From assembly GCA_022453515.1 (NCBI GenBank), contig JAJNNY010000049.1:124001-188000 (forward strand): DNA of 64,000 nt, read 5' to 3'. Below are positions 47,440 through 59,800 of the stretch, piece by piece. How positions within the stretch are numbered: the stretch's first letter is position 1; the number at the start of each line of letters is the position of its first letter. The stretch is from Astrocystis sublimbata (Eukaryota; Ascomycota; Sordariomycetes; Xylariales; Xylariaceae). The notes beneath the pieces are model-generated. The model saw only the letters and a program-made list of their open reading frames with translations, made no database searches and had not been told where the DNA came from. A program made the translations under genes and the position numbers.

Positions 47440-48586
47440 ATGAGCAATCAACACTCGGCGCCGGACAGGCAGCTATCCACGGAGTATAAGAACGCCGGGA
47501 ACACGTACTTCGCCGAGAACAACTTGGCTGCTGCTGAAGCCTTTTATGGCAGAGCGTGAGTGTCAATCTCAAATCTCCATCTCCATCTCAATCTCAATCA
47601 GCCGTACATGGCGCACCTACGTGCCTTCGGCCGGACCCCCAGTTATAGAAATGTTATGGAAATCCTATTTGAAAGCTGCCTATAAGCTACACGATAGTTG
47701 TCGCCGGCTTAAACAGGTTGTTGGGTGCTTTTCGCTAATCTCGACAACTTCGCCCTGATAGCATTCTCGCTGATATCACGAATCCGGACCCCTACACCAA
47801 CCGCGCCCGAGTCAGAGTTATGCTCAATCAGTACGAGTCGGCCGCCGAGGACTGTAGGGCCTGTTTGAAATTGAACCCCTTGAATACGAAAGCCCACTAT
47901 ATCCTTGCCACTGCCCGACTCGAGATGCACGATTACGACGGCGCCGTCAAATCCGCCGAGCGTGCATATAGAACAGGCGTCGCATCACATGACAAGTCAC
48001 TAAGTCAAATAGCCGAATTAGTCTTGATGTGTAAGAAAAGACGCTGGGGCCATCGTGAGAGAATGCGAACCCAAGAGTGTTCCGAACTCGAGAACGAGCT
48101 TGTCTGGCTGTTAGAATCCCAGCACGACGAGGAGCTCCAAAACTGTTCTGACCTGGTGAAAATGTCGGAATTAGAGCGGGAGACGCGTCAGAAGATCACC
48201 CTTGTCCGTGCCACTTTCGACGAGTCTCGCCCGGCATCAGAGAAAAGACGAGAGGTCCCGGATTGGCTCATCGATGAAATCAGCTACAACGTCATGACTG
48301 ACCCTGTCGTGGTAAGTCATTAAGACTCCGCAGCCTTCGCCTCTCGGCCGCATCCAATCGAGGGGGGCGCTGGCGTACTGGGACTTACGGTGGACTAACC
48401 CGACTTTGATAGACACCGTCCGGCAAGTCATACGAAAGAAGTTCAATCCTAAGACACTTAGCAATAAATCCGATCGATCCTGTCACAAGGCAGCCCCTGT
48501 CCGCGAAAGACTTGCGCCCTAATCTAGCACTGAGACAGGCCTGCGAAGAGTTCTTGGAAAAGAACGGGTGGGCCTACGACTGGTGA
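47440..48586 (+). CDS. CHIP/STUB1-type U-box E3 ubiquitin ligase with TPR domain
   Basis: Three exons (47440-47555, 47762-48311, 48413-48586) give 279 aa, close to the usual size of CHIP. An N-terminal TPR domain (STEYKNAGNTYFAENNLAAAEAFYGRA, then ADITNPDPYTNRARVRVML and LKLNPLNTKAHYILATA) would bind the C-terminal EEVD of Hsp70/Hsp90. A charged helical segment follows (about 120-200). The U-box reads PDWLIDEISYNVMTDPVV-TPSGKSYERSSI, then HLAINPIDPVTRQPL and LRPNLALRQACEEFL. The protein would ubiquitylate chaperone clients. The second intron interrupts the U-box between DPVV and TPSG. All junctions restore conserved sequence. Function is well supported by domain order. Confidence 0.88.
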
Positions 48587-49635
48587 CGACGGCAAAGCTT
48601 GCCAACGCCGACTGGCACGCAGTCACATAATTCAAATTCATACTCACTACAACGACCTACTTACCAAGAAGCGATAGTCATCAATATCCGCAACGGCGTG
48701 CGTCTCACGCAGGCATTTCAAAATCGGATTGTCACGGATTACGCTTACAACATAATTACCAACAACCAGCGGGGTCTCTGGTTGTCGTAACGGTAGAACC
48801 GACACCATAATTGCCGTGTTGGTAATAGTGGACTATATACGCGACATTGGTCGTGTTCGTGAAAGGCAGTTTTGCATTGGAATGGCGTTTCGGGGCTTGT
48901 TATCACAGCGAGCTGAATAAGGTAGTAGCTATAGAATAACGTTAGTGTACACACACCTCTGTACAAGGTCACTTGCCTCACGGAAACATCGCGGCAGATA
49001 ATTATAATGTCAGCACGAGTTTTCAATAATACCATAATTCTTTTCGTCACGTCTCACGGGTCACGATACCTGTGTCCGCGGCACAACGAGAACCATGGGC
49101 AAGCTGGCTAATTTTGAGTGACTCATAAGAAGTGTGCAGATAGGTAGGACTCTCGACACTGTGACTTGTCGGACAGCCAAGTATGACATGAGCTGGTAGG
49201 ACTCACGCCAAGCTCACTCATGTCGACTTCGAAGTCGTCGAGAGTGGAGGCATGAGGGGTACCTTGGCTCAGGCACATAGGGCCGGCGCCAGCCGCTGCG
49301 GAGACGTAGATGCGCCAGCGGGCCGGGTCCCGGGACCGGAGCTGCGTCGACACCACAAATCAGTCAACCTCTCAGTCATCCATCACATCTCTTGGTTTGG
49401 AGTCATTGCGGGTTTTGCATCGGGGTTGGTTTGCTGACCAACTCCCAATACAAAGATGAACGGATATATCTTCATGCATCGGTAGATAAACATCCACTGA
49501 TCTGAACTGGGTATTACACGACCGCCGCTTGTTACTTATTATCTCATTGATGATCGTCAACGAGATCCATCTCATTTCTGCACATAATAATTACAGGTTT
49601 TATGCAATAGGAATACGCTCTTAACTGCAACTACA
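48587..49635. other. Intergenic, about 1 kb
   Basis: 3' flank of the U-box gene and promoter of the PLP-enzyme gene. No frame with features. Confidence 0.45.
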
Positions 49636-51194
49636 ATGGCCTCCACCACAGCACAATCTCAACAAGGACAGGGACAGCCCACAACCCCCTTCGGCCCCCT
49701 CATGCGCCGCGAGCACTTCTTCTTCTCGCCCGCCTACACGCCTCTCAACCACGGCTCATACGGAACCTACCCGCGCAGCGTGCGCGCCGCGCACCTCGTG
49801 GTCCAAGAGGAATGCGAGGCTGCGCCGGACGCTTTCATCGTGATCAAGTGGGCGGAACGCCTGCGCGCTGCAAGGGGGAGGGTAGCGCAGATACTGGGGA
49901 TTCCGACTTCCACTTCCGAAACAGAAGACAGGACAGATGAGCTCGTCTTCGTCCCCAACGCCACGACGGGCATCGACACCGTGCTCAAGAATCTGAAATG
50001 GGCAAAAGGCGACGTTATTTTGGTTTATGAGTTTTGCTACGATTCGGTGAGGGGAGGGTTGCAGTGGGCTGTTGAGACTTTTGGGGTTAGGGTCGAGGTT
50101 GTTGCGTTGGATGTTCCGATGGGTGATGATGCGGTTGTGCAGGCTATGGTTGGGGCTGCGAGGAGGGTTAATTCTAACTCCAACGCAGAAAATGGAAATG
50201 CCAAAGAGCGAGTCCGCCTCGCCATCATCGACGCAGTAGTCAGCATGCCCGGATTCCGCGTGCCCTTCGAGCGCCTCGTACCTGCGTTACAAGCCGAAGG
50301 CGCCCTGGTCCTCGTCGATGCGGCGCATGGGATCGGCCACGTCGAGATTGATATCGAAGCGCTGAAGCCGGATTTCCTCGTCACGAATCTGCATAAGTGG
50401 TTTTTCGTCCCGAGGGCTGCGGCCGCGCTGTATGTGCCGCGCAGACACCAGGCTCTGATCCGCACGAGCTTGCCGACTAGTTATTTGTTTCGACGGCTGG
50501 GGAACGAAGGGGGTGGGAATGCGTTTGTGGAGTTGTTTGATTTTACGGGTGGGTTTGAAGTTTCCTTTTTTATTCTTTTAGTATGAAAATGGGACTGTGA
50601 GCTAATGCTTTTACGGTGCAATAGCTACCATGGACACGACAAACTACTTGACCATTGATGGTGCGTAAATGGAACCTCCCAACACCTTCCCATATAAGTA
50701 CCTGTCTACCTACCTACCGACAAGTCAACTAACCCACCCCAGCGGCCATAACCTTCCGCAACGAAACCTGCGGCGGCGAAGCCGCCATCACGTCATACTG
50801 CCGCGCCCTAGCGCGCGACAGCGCCGCTATCGTGGCCTCCATCTTTGGGACCGAGGTGATGGACGTTTCTGACTCTGGCTCGTACTCATGTATGCGAGAC
50901 TGCAACTTCGCCAACGTGCGCTTGCCTCTGGAGATCTCTGACTCAGACTCGGGCTCAAGTGAATCGGGGAGTCTAGGGATTATTAAGCCTAGTGATGCGA
51001 AAAAGGTCACGCTGTGGTTTAAGAGAACGGGAGTGGAGGAGAGCGGCATGTACTTCCAGTGCTGCGTGTACAGAGGCCAGTTCTGGTGGCGGCTGAGTGC
51101 CATGGTGTATTTGGACGTTGAGGATTTTAGGAAAGGCGCGGAGGTGCTTAGGGGGCTTTGTGGGAGGGCTGGGAGGGGGGAGTGGGTTGGTTGA
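49636..51194 (+). CDS. Class V PLP-dependent aminotransferase/lyase-family protein
   Basis: Three exons (49636-50548, 50625-50660, 50743-51194) give 466 aa. The fold type I, class V pattern is clear: LNHGSYGTYP (about 37-46), FVPNATTGIDTVLKN (phosphate loop, about 105-119), LVLVDAAHGIGHVEID (PLP Asp about 228) and TNLHKWFF with the Schiff-base Lys about 254. TMDTTNYLTI follows on a 36-nt second exon. Fungal members are often annotated as isopenicillin-N-epimerase-like. The group includes cysteine desulfurase-like lyases, and the ergothioneine lyase Egt2 falls near it, but assignment to Egt2 is not justified by what I see. The C-terminal domain has a Ser/Asp/Glu-rich insert (about residues 375-400). 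Convergent with the deaminase gene, with only 66 bp between stop codons. Confidence 0.85.
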
Positions 51195-51260
51195 GAGGTG
51201 AGGTTGGGTATGTGGCTGGGTTGGTATGGGGGTTTGTAGGCTGTGTTCAAACAATACTGC

Positions 51261-53082
51261 TTATTCTACATCTGCAAAGCCGCTCCTCTCCTGCGTCCCT
51301 GGAGAACTTTGGGGTTTCTCGATATCCTCATCATCTGCAAAGCCGCTCCGCTTCTGCGTCCTTGAAGAAGTTTGGGGCTTCTTCTGATCAGATTTCGGGG
51401 GGCGGCATGAGTCGCACGGGTCTTTCACGCAGTGGTGATACAGTTCAATATCCAGCCCAAGTTGCCTGTTACTGTTAACCTCTGAGACGAATTGTTTGCA
51501 ATCTTCGCAGATGGTTTTGAAGGACCAGATCGTTGCTTTTGTGACCCGCGTTTCTTTAGGGGGCATGATTTTGTTGAGAGCAGCAAGCCGTTCTGAGTGC
51601 TTACAATCGGGGCATCGGCATGGAACATGTTTGACTTGCGCGACGGCGCCTTCGGGGACTGTTTCCGGTTTTTGACGAGATCGCGTTGCTGGGTGTTTTG
51701 TTTCTATAGACGTCAAAGAGTTAGGGTATCTATGTAGGATTTACAGGTGAGAATTGTTTGCTCAATGTCCTATACTTACTTATTTCAGAGTCCAGCAATA
51801 CATGCTCGTGGATGAAGAACGCAATGAGCTGCTTTTCCGCATGACAGGCGTCATATTGCCCTGGAACGCCACCGTCTCTCCCAAAATTTCGTGATATCGT
51901 ATACCTCATTTCCTTGCATAACTCAAGCACCTCAGCTGTCCAATGTCGTCCGGAAATTTGAATGTTTAGGTTTTTTTCCTCGTCATGTTTCCATCCACTC
52001 ATTGCAGCAACGGGCGGGAATCCTCCAACGCGGTCTAAAACAGCGACAGTCTTGTATTCGTCCCAGCGCTTGAAGTGAGCTGTCAACGTTACGTGGTTTT
52101 CATAGTCGTCGCCCTTGTTGAATGAGAAGCCGAGTGGTGGCCGAATTTGCTCTTGCCGCTCTCCGAGGCTCTTATAGTGATCGAGCATGGCGACAATTCT
52201 TTGACGGTCAAGATCCCGCTCGTAAGTATTCTCGTTATACCATTGTGCTCTTCCGCCAGAGCGATAGTAGCGTTCTCTACTGTTCGCCTCCGAGGGCCTT
52301 GCAAAATCAATTGCCTCTACCAGCTGGCCATTTCGCTTGCATTGAGCACGTGGGGATACGTCTCCCACTTCGAGCAGCATTTCGACATTCTCTACTCTAC
52401 CCCACAGAGCAGCTTCCGCAAGGGGAGTGCGGCCATGGGCATCGAGGACATGGGCATCGAGGAAACTTCGTTCCGCTCTGTGGATCAAAAGGAGCTCAAC
52501 CATTTTCGGATGCATCGTGCAGGCCGCTATATGTAGAGGAGTGCTGTTGGCATCTTCGAGCTCTTCACTCAGAGGGGAGAAGACGGTGTCGAGGAGATGT
52601 TGTTCGAATATTTCCTCGAGCTCGCGCGGGGAGTGAAGTATCTGGTAGCGCCGATCGACATCAGGATCCGTTGCTAAGTATTTCCCACAAATCTTTATTC
52701 CACCCACCGCTTTCATCCTATCATATAACTTCTGAGCCCGATCAACCACTTTAGTCCATTCTCGCAGCTTGTCAGATTGTCGTGCGAATTCTTCTAGCTG
52801 ATTCTCAGGGTACCGTGCAGGGTCGGCTCCGCTAGCCACGAAGAGCGCTTCTTCTTTGTCAATCCTATAATCGGCTTGTCCGGTTTGGGAGTTGAAGGGA
52901 AATCGCAGGAAATAGTTATCCCTCTCCCTACCAAGCTGACAGCCAGGGACAAACAATCCATTGCGGTTGTAGTTGCCGTCGAAGCTATGCGCATGGATTT
53001 CCCCACATATAGGGCAGCGGACGTAGACCTTGGAGTCATTCCACCACAGGACTTTTGCACATGTCCACCACCAGGTTGCCAT
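51261..53082 (-). CDS. Ankyrin-repeat protein with C-terminal DYW-like cytidine deaminase domain
   Basis: Two exons (53082-51780, 51703-51261) give 581 aa. The N-terminus has a zinc-binding-like cluster (CPIC about 23-26, His30/32, Cys48). Two ankyrin-like repeats follow (STPLHIAACTMHPKMVELLL and GRTPLAEAALWGRVENVEMLL, about 180-240). The C-terminal domain has the deaminase signature: CHAEKQLIAFF (HAE 414-416) and, after the splice, ICEDCKQFVSEV (CxxC 500-503), then YHHCVKDPCDSC. The HxE...CxxC zinc motif, its surroundings and the trailing HH and Cys pair parallel the plant DYW domain (HSEKLAIAF ... CGDCH ... RFHHF ... CSC). Nucleic-acid deaminases with ankyrin repeats are known from fungal genome surveys; targets are mostly unknown. 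The intron lies between HAE and CxxC. The protein ends in two 21-residue tandem copies. No secretion signal. Confidence 0.7.
51269..51390 (-). repeat. 63-bp tandem duplication at the end of the deaminase gene
   Basis: Two copies beginning CATCTGCAAAGCCGCTCC start at 51269 and 51332 with period 63 nt. Each codes the same 21-residue C-terminal unit (RSGFAD core). Confidence 0.75.
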
Positions 53083-53840
53083 TGCGTCAAAAAGTATCGC
53101 TCTGTGTGTAATCCTTCGGGAAGTATAAAGTGTATCCTTGATGACAACGAGCTGTGAAGAATCAGGATGGGGATTTATAGGAAATCAAACAGACGTAGCA
53201 ATAGCCTGTGAGGGGTAATGTTGTTGTGAATTGCCTGCATGATCCCAAGCCACAATGGGAGGCTGATATAAGCGACGCTCCAATCATCAGTCATGCCAGT
53301 GAATTGCTCATAGTTGCGCTGTTGAGATGTCACATCGAGGCTTGCTGCGGAGACTGGCCTGTCAATGCCTAGCTGTCGCATTACGTCAAGGTACCCAGCC
53401 AATGCCATCTCCAGACAAAGCATAGTCGATATTATTTGCGATGTTCAAAGCTCAATTAGAAGTTGCTAGGGGACATCTCACATAAGCTACTATGTATTTT
53501 ACGCCATAATGGCATAACTGGACTGCGACTGGAGACTGGCACATGCTGAGGTGTGTATGGTGTTTGTAGAAGACGAACTGTCAACTGCACTTACTAACGC
53601 ATTGGGTAAATTGGGGCTTAGGTTGCACTTTTGCAGGGATGACAGCCCCTATCTAGCTTACCTGTAGGCTTACATCGATGTTGATTTAGAAAGGACTTCA
53701 ATTGAACGATTTCGTGTCGCGCTGCTCATGTATCTGATATGCTATGATAGTTGATTACCATGGTCCCTGCAAACTGCCTTCGTCTGTTTCTCCCTCAGTC
53801 TGTATGACTTGAGATCGTCTAAATCGATCATACATACGTC
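53083..53840. other. Intergenic between the deaminase gene and the PKS 3' end
   Basis: Promoter of the deaminase gene (nearest 53083) and 3' flank of the PKS gene. An 82-codon minus-strand frame at 53175-53423 has no recognisable features and is not called. Confidence 0.45.
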
Positions 53841-56800
53841 TCAACCCTTTACAGTCTTTCTCTTCGCTAGCTCTTCAACAACAAGGGTCGCCAAATTACC
53901 CACTGTAGCCGTCTCGCTCAACAGATGCAGTGCTGTTACCTCGACCCCAAAGCTGGTCACGACCCAGCTGCGCAGTTCTGCCGCCACTAGACTGTCTAGA
54001 CCGTAGTGCGACAGAGGCTTGTCAACATCGACTTGGTCTGCAGATATGCCTAGCAGCTCCGAGAAATGAGCAGCAGTGACCTCTTGGACAAATGTGATCT
54101 TCCCTTTCGGTGGTGTGATATTTGCCAGCCTCTGAATCAAGGAGCGAGTTCCCTCTGTGGGGGCAGCCTTTGAGGAGGAGCCGGCATTCGCCATGTCCGA
54201 CACAGCTTGCACAACTGACTGGAATCTCGCGTCTTTATGCCAAGTGAAATTGGTAAGCGACGAGTTCTTCGTGTGCGCTAAGAGCCGAGCAGGTTCCAGC
54301 CCAGTGATGATATGGCCTCGTTCTTGAGTATCGCGGTCGTCAGACTGCACATCCTGGGCTTGGCACAACGCGCCCTCGACAAGCTGCAGAAACTCGGCCT
54401 CCGTTTGGCCATAAGTAGCAACGCGCTGAAGAGATTTTTGAACATTCTTGGAGTCTCTGACGCGTCCGATCTCAGTGATCAAGCCTAGATCGAGCGATGT
54501 AGCGGGGAATCCTTGTCTACGACACTGTCGTGCGAAGTCGTTCTGGAAAGCATTGGCTGCGCAGTAAGCCGATTGAGTTGCTGTCCCGATGACACCCACA
54601 AGCGAAGAGAGCATGAGGAAGAAGTCAAGTGATAGGTCTTTCGTGACACGGCGGAGATTGAGAGTACCAGTGACCTTGGGTGCAAGCACCGCCTGTATCT
54701 GATCGTATGTCGTCTGGTTGAAGAGTTTGTCCTATTGCTGATTAGCTTTGACCTGGTACTCAATGAGAATAGCTCGGCACTTACGCCCTCCGTCATAGCA
54801 GCGTGAACCACTCCCTTCACTGGCCCCAGATCATCAATCTCTTCCACGATAGATGCCAAGCTATCATAGTCTGTGATGTCGCACGAAAATCCCATGAAAC
54901 TTGCTCCCATCTCATGGAGATGGTCCAAAAACGACTCCATTTCCGGCGTCTTAGTCGTCGACCGAGTCAAGAAGATGAGGTGACGAGCACCTCGCTGAAC
55001 CATCCATGTAGAGAGGGCGCGACCGAGGCCACCCATGCATCCAATCATGAGATATGAAGCTTTTGGGTCGAACTTGACATGACTTGCTGTTGTCGAGATC
55101 TGAGTAACGAGTAGGTCAGCTTATGTGGCAAGTTGGTCCGAACTGAGAGCTTACCTGGGCTGGTATCGTCGACTTATTGAACTCAATAACTACTTTCCCG
55201 ATGTGTTGCCCTTTCGTGAAAAGGGACATTGCTGTGTTCAGCTGAGATAGCTCAAAGCAGGCTGCAGGGGCGACAGGACTGATGACGCCTCGTACCCAGA
55301 AGTCCGTCAGCTCTTTCATCAATCTGCGACTGGTTAGCTAGACTGATAGATAGGATTGATTGAATAATCGAAAATAGTACGCACTGCTCAATGATCTTTG
55401 GCTTTTCCTGAGCAACGCCGACTATGTCAAATGAGGCGAATGTGGCATTCCTTTTGAAGATTTCGAGGCTCAGCTTTTCGGCACCGAGTACTCCAGTTCT
55501 GCCGAGGTCAATGAATCTCCCAAGGGGCGCGATGCACCTCCATGTCTCGTGCATCATATCTCCCTGAGTGGTACTCAGGATGATATCAACACCCCTTCCA
55601 CCTGTTACACGCATGACTTCTTCTGGGAGGCTTTGCCGACGAGAACGGAAGATATGAGAAGGCTCGAGGGCGAACTCATTGATAAGAAAATCCTTCTTCG
55701 CGTCACTTCCGACAGTGACATATATCGTCAAGCCGAGGTATTTCGCGAGTTGGATAGCTGCAATACCAGCACTCCCTGCAGCGGACTCGACAAGGATGGA
55801 CTCCCCTTTTTCTGGCCGGGCTAGTCGTAGTAGAGCGTACATCACAGCAAGGTAGGAGACCGGCATGGAGGCAGCAGACACGAAGGATTCTCCAGGTGGT
55901 ATCTTGGAAACAAATTGCGCAGGACATCGGAGGTAGGTTCCCATGTTGCCAAGTACAAGACCGAAAACTCGATCTCCCTTCTTGAATGATGTGACATTCG
56001 CACCAACCTCGCTTACTATACCAGAAGCTTCGTGGCTCTGATGGTCGGAATCGAACTTCGCTGTGGCAACTGCTATGTCCTGTTGATAAGATGTTAGAAG
56101 TGTTTCTAAAACGGCGGGGTTTCTTACCTTCATATTGAGACCGATTGCCTCAGTCTTTATCTGAATCCAATCCTTCTCCAGCGGCTCCAGTGGTGTTTTG
56201 TCGGAATCGAAGTATAGAGAAGATAGTAGTCCGGGATTCCTATACACAGGTTTCAACGCTTTCTGGTAGTCAATCAAGGATTCCGATAAGTCTTCTGTGA
56301 GTCGATGACGCAGGCGAAATGTTTCGTCTAGGGAGACGTCTGGGACTAGCCTGTCGATGTAAAAGACTCCGTCTTTGATGAGGCATTCCCGATCAATAGT
56401 TGCCCCGGACTCAGCGAACAATAACTCACAAATTTTATATGCAATGAGGTGAGCTGTCGTGGTATAAGGAGGAAACTCTGTGCTGCAGATCTCGATGTGT
56501 GCGATGTTGAGATGGATGTTCTCAGTGGCCACGGAACGCAAGAGGCCCTTCATGACAGCAGAATCGCTCAAGTTGGTCTCAATGCTGCGCTTAGCTATCC
56601 ACAATAGCACAGATGATCTGGCAATCAAAGCTTGTATAGCCTCGAAATGTTTTGAACCGCAATGGAGGAGTGTGCTTTCGTTAATATCGATAAGCGAGAT
56701 GACACAACATCCTTCAGGGATGTGGTCATACATCAAGAGGCCGATGGGTATACATCTCAAACCGTAGTTCCTTGTAGCTTCGACGATATATCCTATCAAG

Positions 56801-59800
56801 TGATGGTGATACTCCTTATAAACCAAGTATATGGTATGTTGCGCTTGACTGGTCGACGCACCATCTTGCCTGTATGGGCCTGGGACGCGGGTCAAGATAG
56901 TTGTCGAAACTGCATTTTCGCCGTTATACTAAGATCTGATTAGTATGTAACTGCAAAGGACTTGAGCCATCTCAACTTACATCATCAACAACTACCTGTG
57001 CCTCAGGAAAGCCCGCTTCCTCAAGGCATTGAATCCACTGTTCTCTATCCCATATGCATCGTGTTCGGTACGGCGCGTAGTCCAGGTATTGCGACAAGAA
57101 GTCTAGGCTACTGTGATGGCGTGTCACGTCAGTCATAAGCAAGGCTCCACCTGAACGTAGTAATGCACGAATATTTCGCAATCCATTTATCGGATGAGTA
57201 GTGTACCCCAGAGCCCAGCCGGCAATGATCAAGTCGAATGACTGAGGTGAGAATCCTTGAGGTCCGGGGTCTTGTTCAATATCAAGAACTTCGAACGACA
57301 TCCCGGTATAGTTCTCGAATGTTGTTTGTGCCTTCTTGACGTACTGTTCATAAGAATCTGTGAAGACATATTGCTCGAATCGTTTGAAGTATGTGTTTGG
57401 GCGAAGCGCCTGCAGGGCATGTGTCGTTATGCCGCCCTCATGGCCTCGAAGCTCAAGGATGCGCATTCGCGGGTTCTTGTGTGCTTGGAGATCTAACAGA
57501 AATCGCAGTTGAGCGTGGGAACCAGAAACAAATATTCCGTGTTGGTAGAGCATGTCGAGGTCCACGAATTCCTCGTCCTTGTCCACATCCTTGATGCCCT
57601 CGTCCTTGTCTTCGTCCTTGATGTCCTTGATGGTGTCAATTCGCTCAATTTCCCAGCCTGGAAGACCAAACATGGAGTTGTGCACTGCCTCGATGATATG
57701 TACCTCGAAAATATCTTTCAGCTCTGATATGAGTCTCTTAATCCCATTTCGAAACTCGGAGATATCACCCTCGAGGTCCACCCCTGGTACAGATGAACTT
57801 GGATCGGTGACTGTTTGGTTGGCGTTCCGTGCAGTCAACAAGTGGTCATTGACTATCAAAATATTGCTACAAAGAAGATCGATGGCCTTAATGTTTGGCT
57901 CATGAAGAGGCATCAAAAGGCGCGTATCCTTCGCGTGGCGGTTGTGAATAAGAGTTGTGATGTCGACCATTGACCTGACGTTCCAAAACGGCTCACGGAT
58001 AGTGTGGACACCACTCTCAGATGTTGCGCTTGCATCGAACATAATGCATTTGAGCTCGCCGATATCCAATAACGGATGCCCCGACATCGTACACAACTGG
58101 GCTTGCGCGTAGGCGCTTCGTTGTCCCACGAACCTTCCAGTGGCTATAGCGCGTCCCTTGGACTCTGTGCTATCAGAGGTCCACAAAGCTACTTCATTCA
58201 TGAGGATCGGAACAAATGCTTTCTTGGCATTCTCTACCCGACCCGAGTGCACCGCGATGATAGCAAGCTGTAGGCAAGCATCCAAGGCTGCTGGATGAAG
58301 GGCATACTCGGATTCCCCGCCTGTTATACTTCCAGCTGTAGAGTTCAATAACACATCTGCAGAAGCACTGCAAGCACGGCTGTAAGCTTGGAGTCTGGAA
58401 AGACATTTGAAAGTTGGACCGAAACCGAGTCCGATCTCCTGCAGCCTATTGTACCAACGCTCTAGATCGAGTGATCTTGCGCGCGAGTCAATTTGCAACG
58501 ATTCCCTGGAAGTGATTGCAGTGTTCCCAGTGTCGATACTGATAGTGCCCGAGCAGTTCTCAGTCCACGTTTCGCTCCCCACAGCTGGCATAGATCCAAT
58601 ACTAAACTTATACCACACTGAAGTGGAATGAGACGCAGTCGATGTTATCTTTTCCATATCAAATATGGTTTCCACGCCATGCTCATTATCTTCCAGCTTC
58701 AGTGCCGAAGTGATGGAAACATTGCGAAGCCTATAGGATCGTATAGGAGGCGACTTGAGCGAATTCGTGCTTGTCTCTTCGCCATATACTTGTCGCACAG
58801 CCTCGACAGCCATCGCGATGTATGCTGCTGCAGGCAAAACAGGATGCGGACCTAGCTTATGGTCATTGAGCCATGGCAAGTCTTTTGCTCGAAGAACATT
58901 TCGCCAAGATGGATGGAATTTGGACCCGCCGGGCTGCCTTGAACCAAGAAGATCGTGGCGTAAATACCGACGCTGTCTCAACTCACGATTGAATCGATTT
59001 TCAAAGTACAGGGGCTTTTCAGGGTAAGAAAAGCTGTACCTGGGCATGTCAATGCACGGATACCCATGGCATAGTCGGAGTTTCCCATTAATCATTTCAT
59101 CAGTTGCGTTAATTGCGACAAGATTGATGGGGACATTGAGTACAAACAACTGGCCGGCCAAGTTCAGCATGCTACTCAAGTCATCGTCTCCCCTTCGAAG
59201 GGTAGCAAGTGTTGGTACCACCCTGGTGCCTATCTGTTGCAATGGCAGTGCTAAAGCTGGATGCGGACCAACCTCGATCATCAGCTTTACCGGCTTGCTG
59301 GAGGCTACCATCTCCATCGCATGGGAAAATCGCACAGGACGCTCCAAGTTTTGTCGCCAATACTTCGGAAGCGTTGCAATAGCTTCGCTAGCAGATGTTA
59401 CTGATGATACCCAGGTCGCATGTGATTGGAAAGGGTCACACTTGATCGGCGCAATATCATGAAGTCCTTGCGTCATCAGCTGTTCGTATCTCTTTCCCAG
59501 GCTCAACATATGATGCGAGTGGTATGCATTCTTTCCAGTCTTCAATAACCGATTGAAAACATTGTGAGTCGTGAGCTTGGCGACTAGCGCGTGTATAGCT
59601 TCGCTGTCGCCTGAGATTGTTGTGCTTTCCGGCGAATTGAAAGCAGCAATGTCAACTTTGCCTTCAAATCCATCCAAGTAGGGTCTTAACTCCTCAGACC
59701 CAAGCCCAACAGCGAGCATAAGTCCGTCTTGGTGATTGCACGATACGACTTGGCCGCGATAGTATGCAATGACGATGGCTTCACTAGCTCGTAGACGGCC

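Noticed and set aside
53175..53423. 82-codon minus-strand frame between the deaminase gene and the PKS
   Set aside because: Shows some hydrophobic helix character but no family motif and no clear start context; left uncalled.
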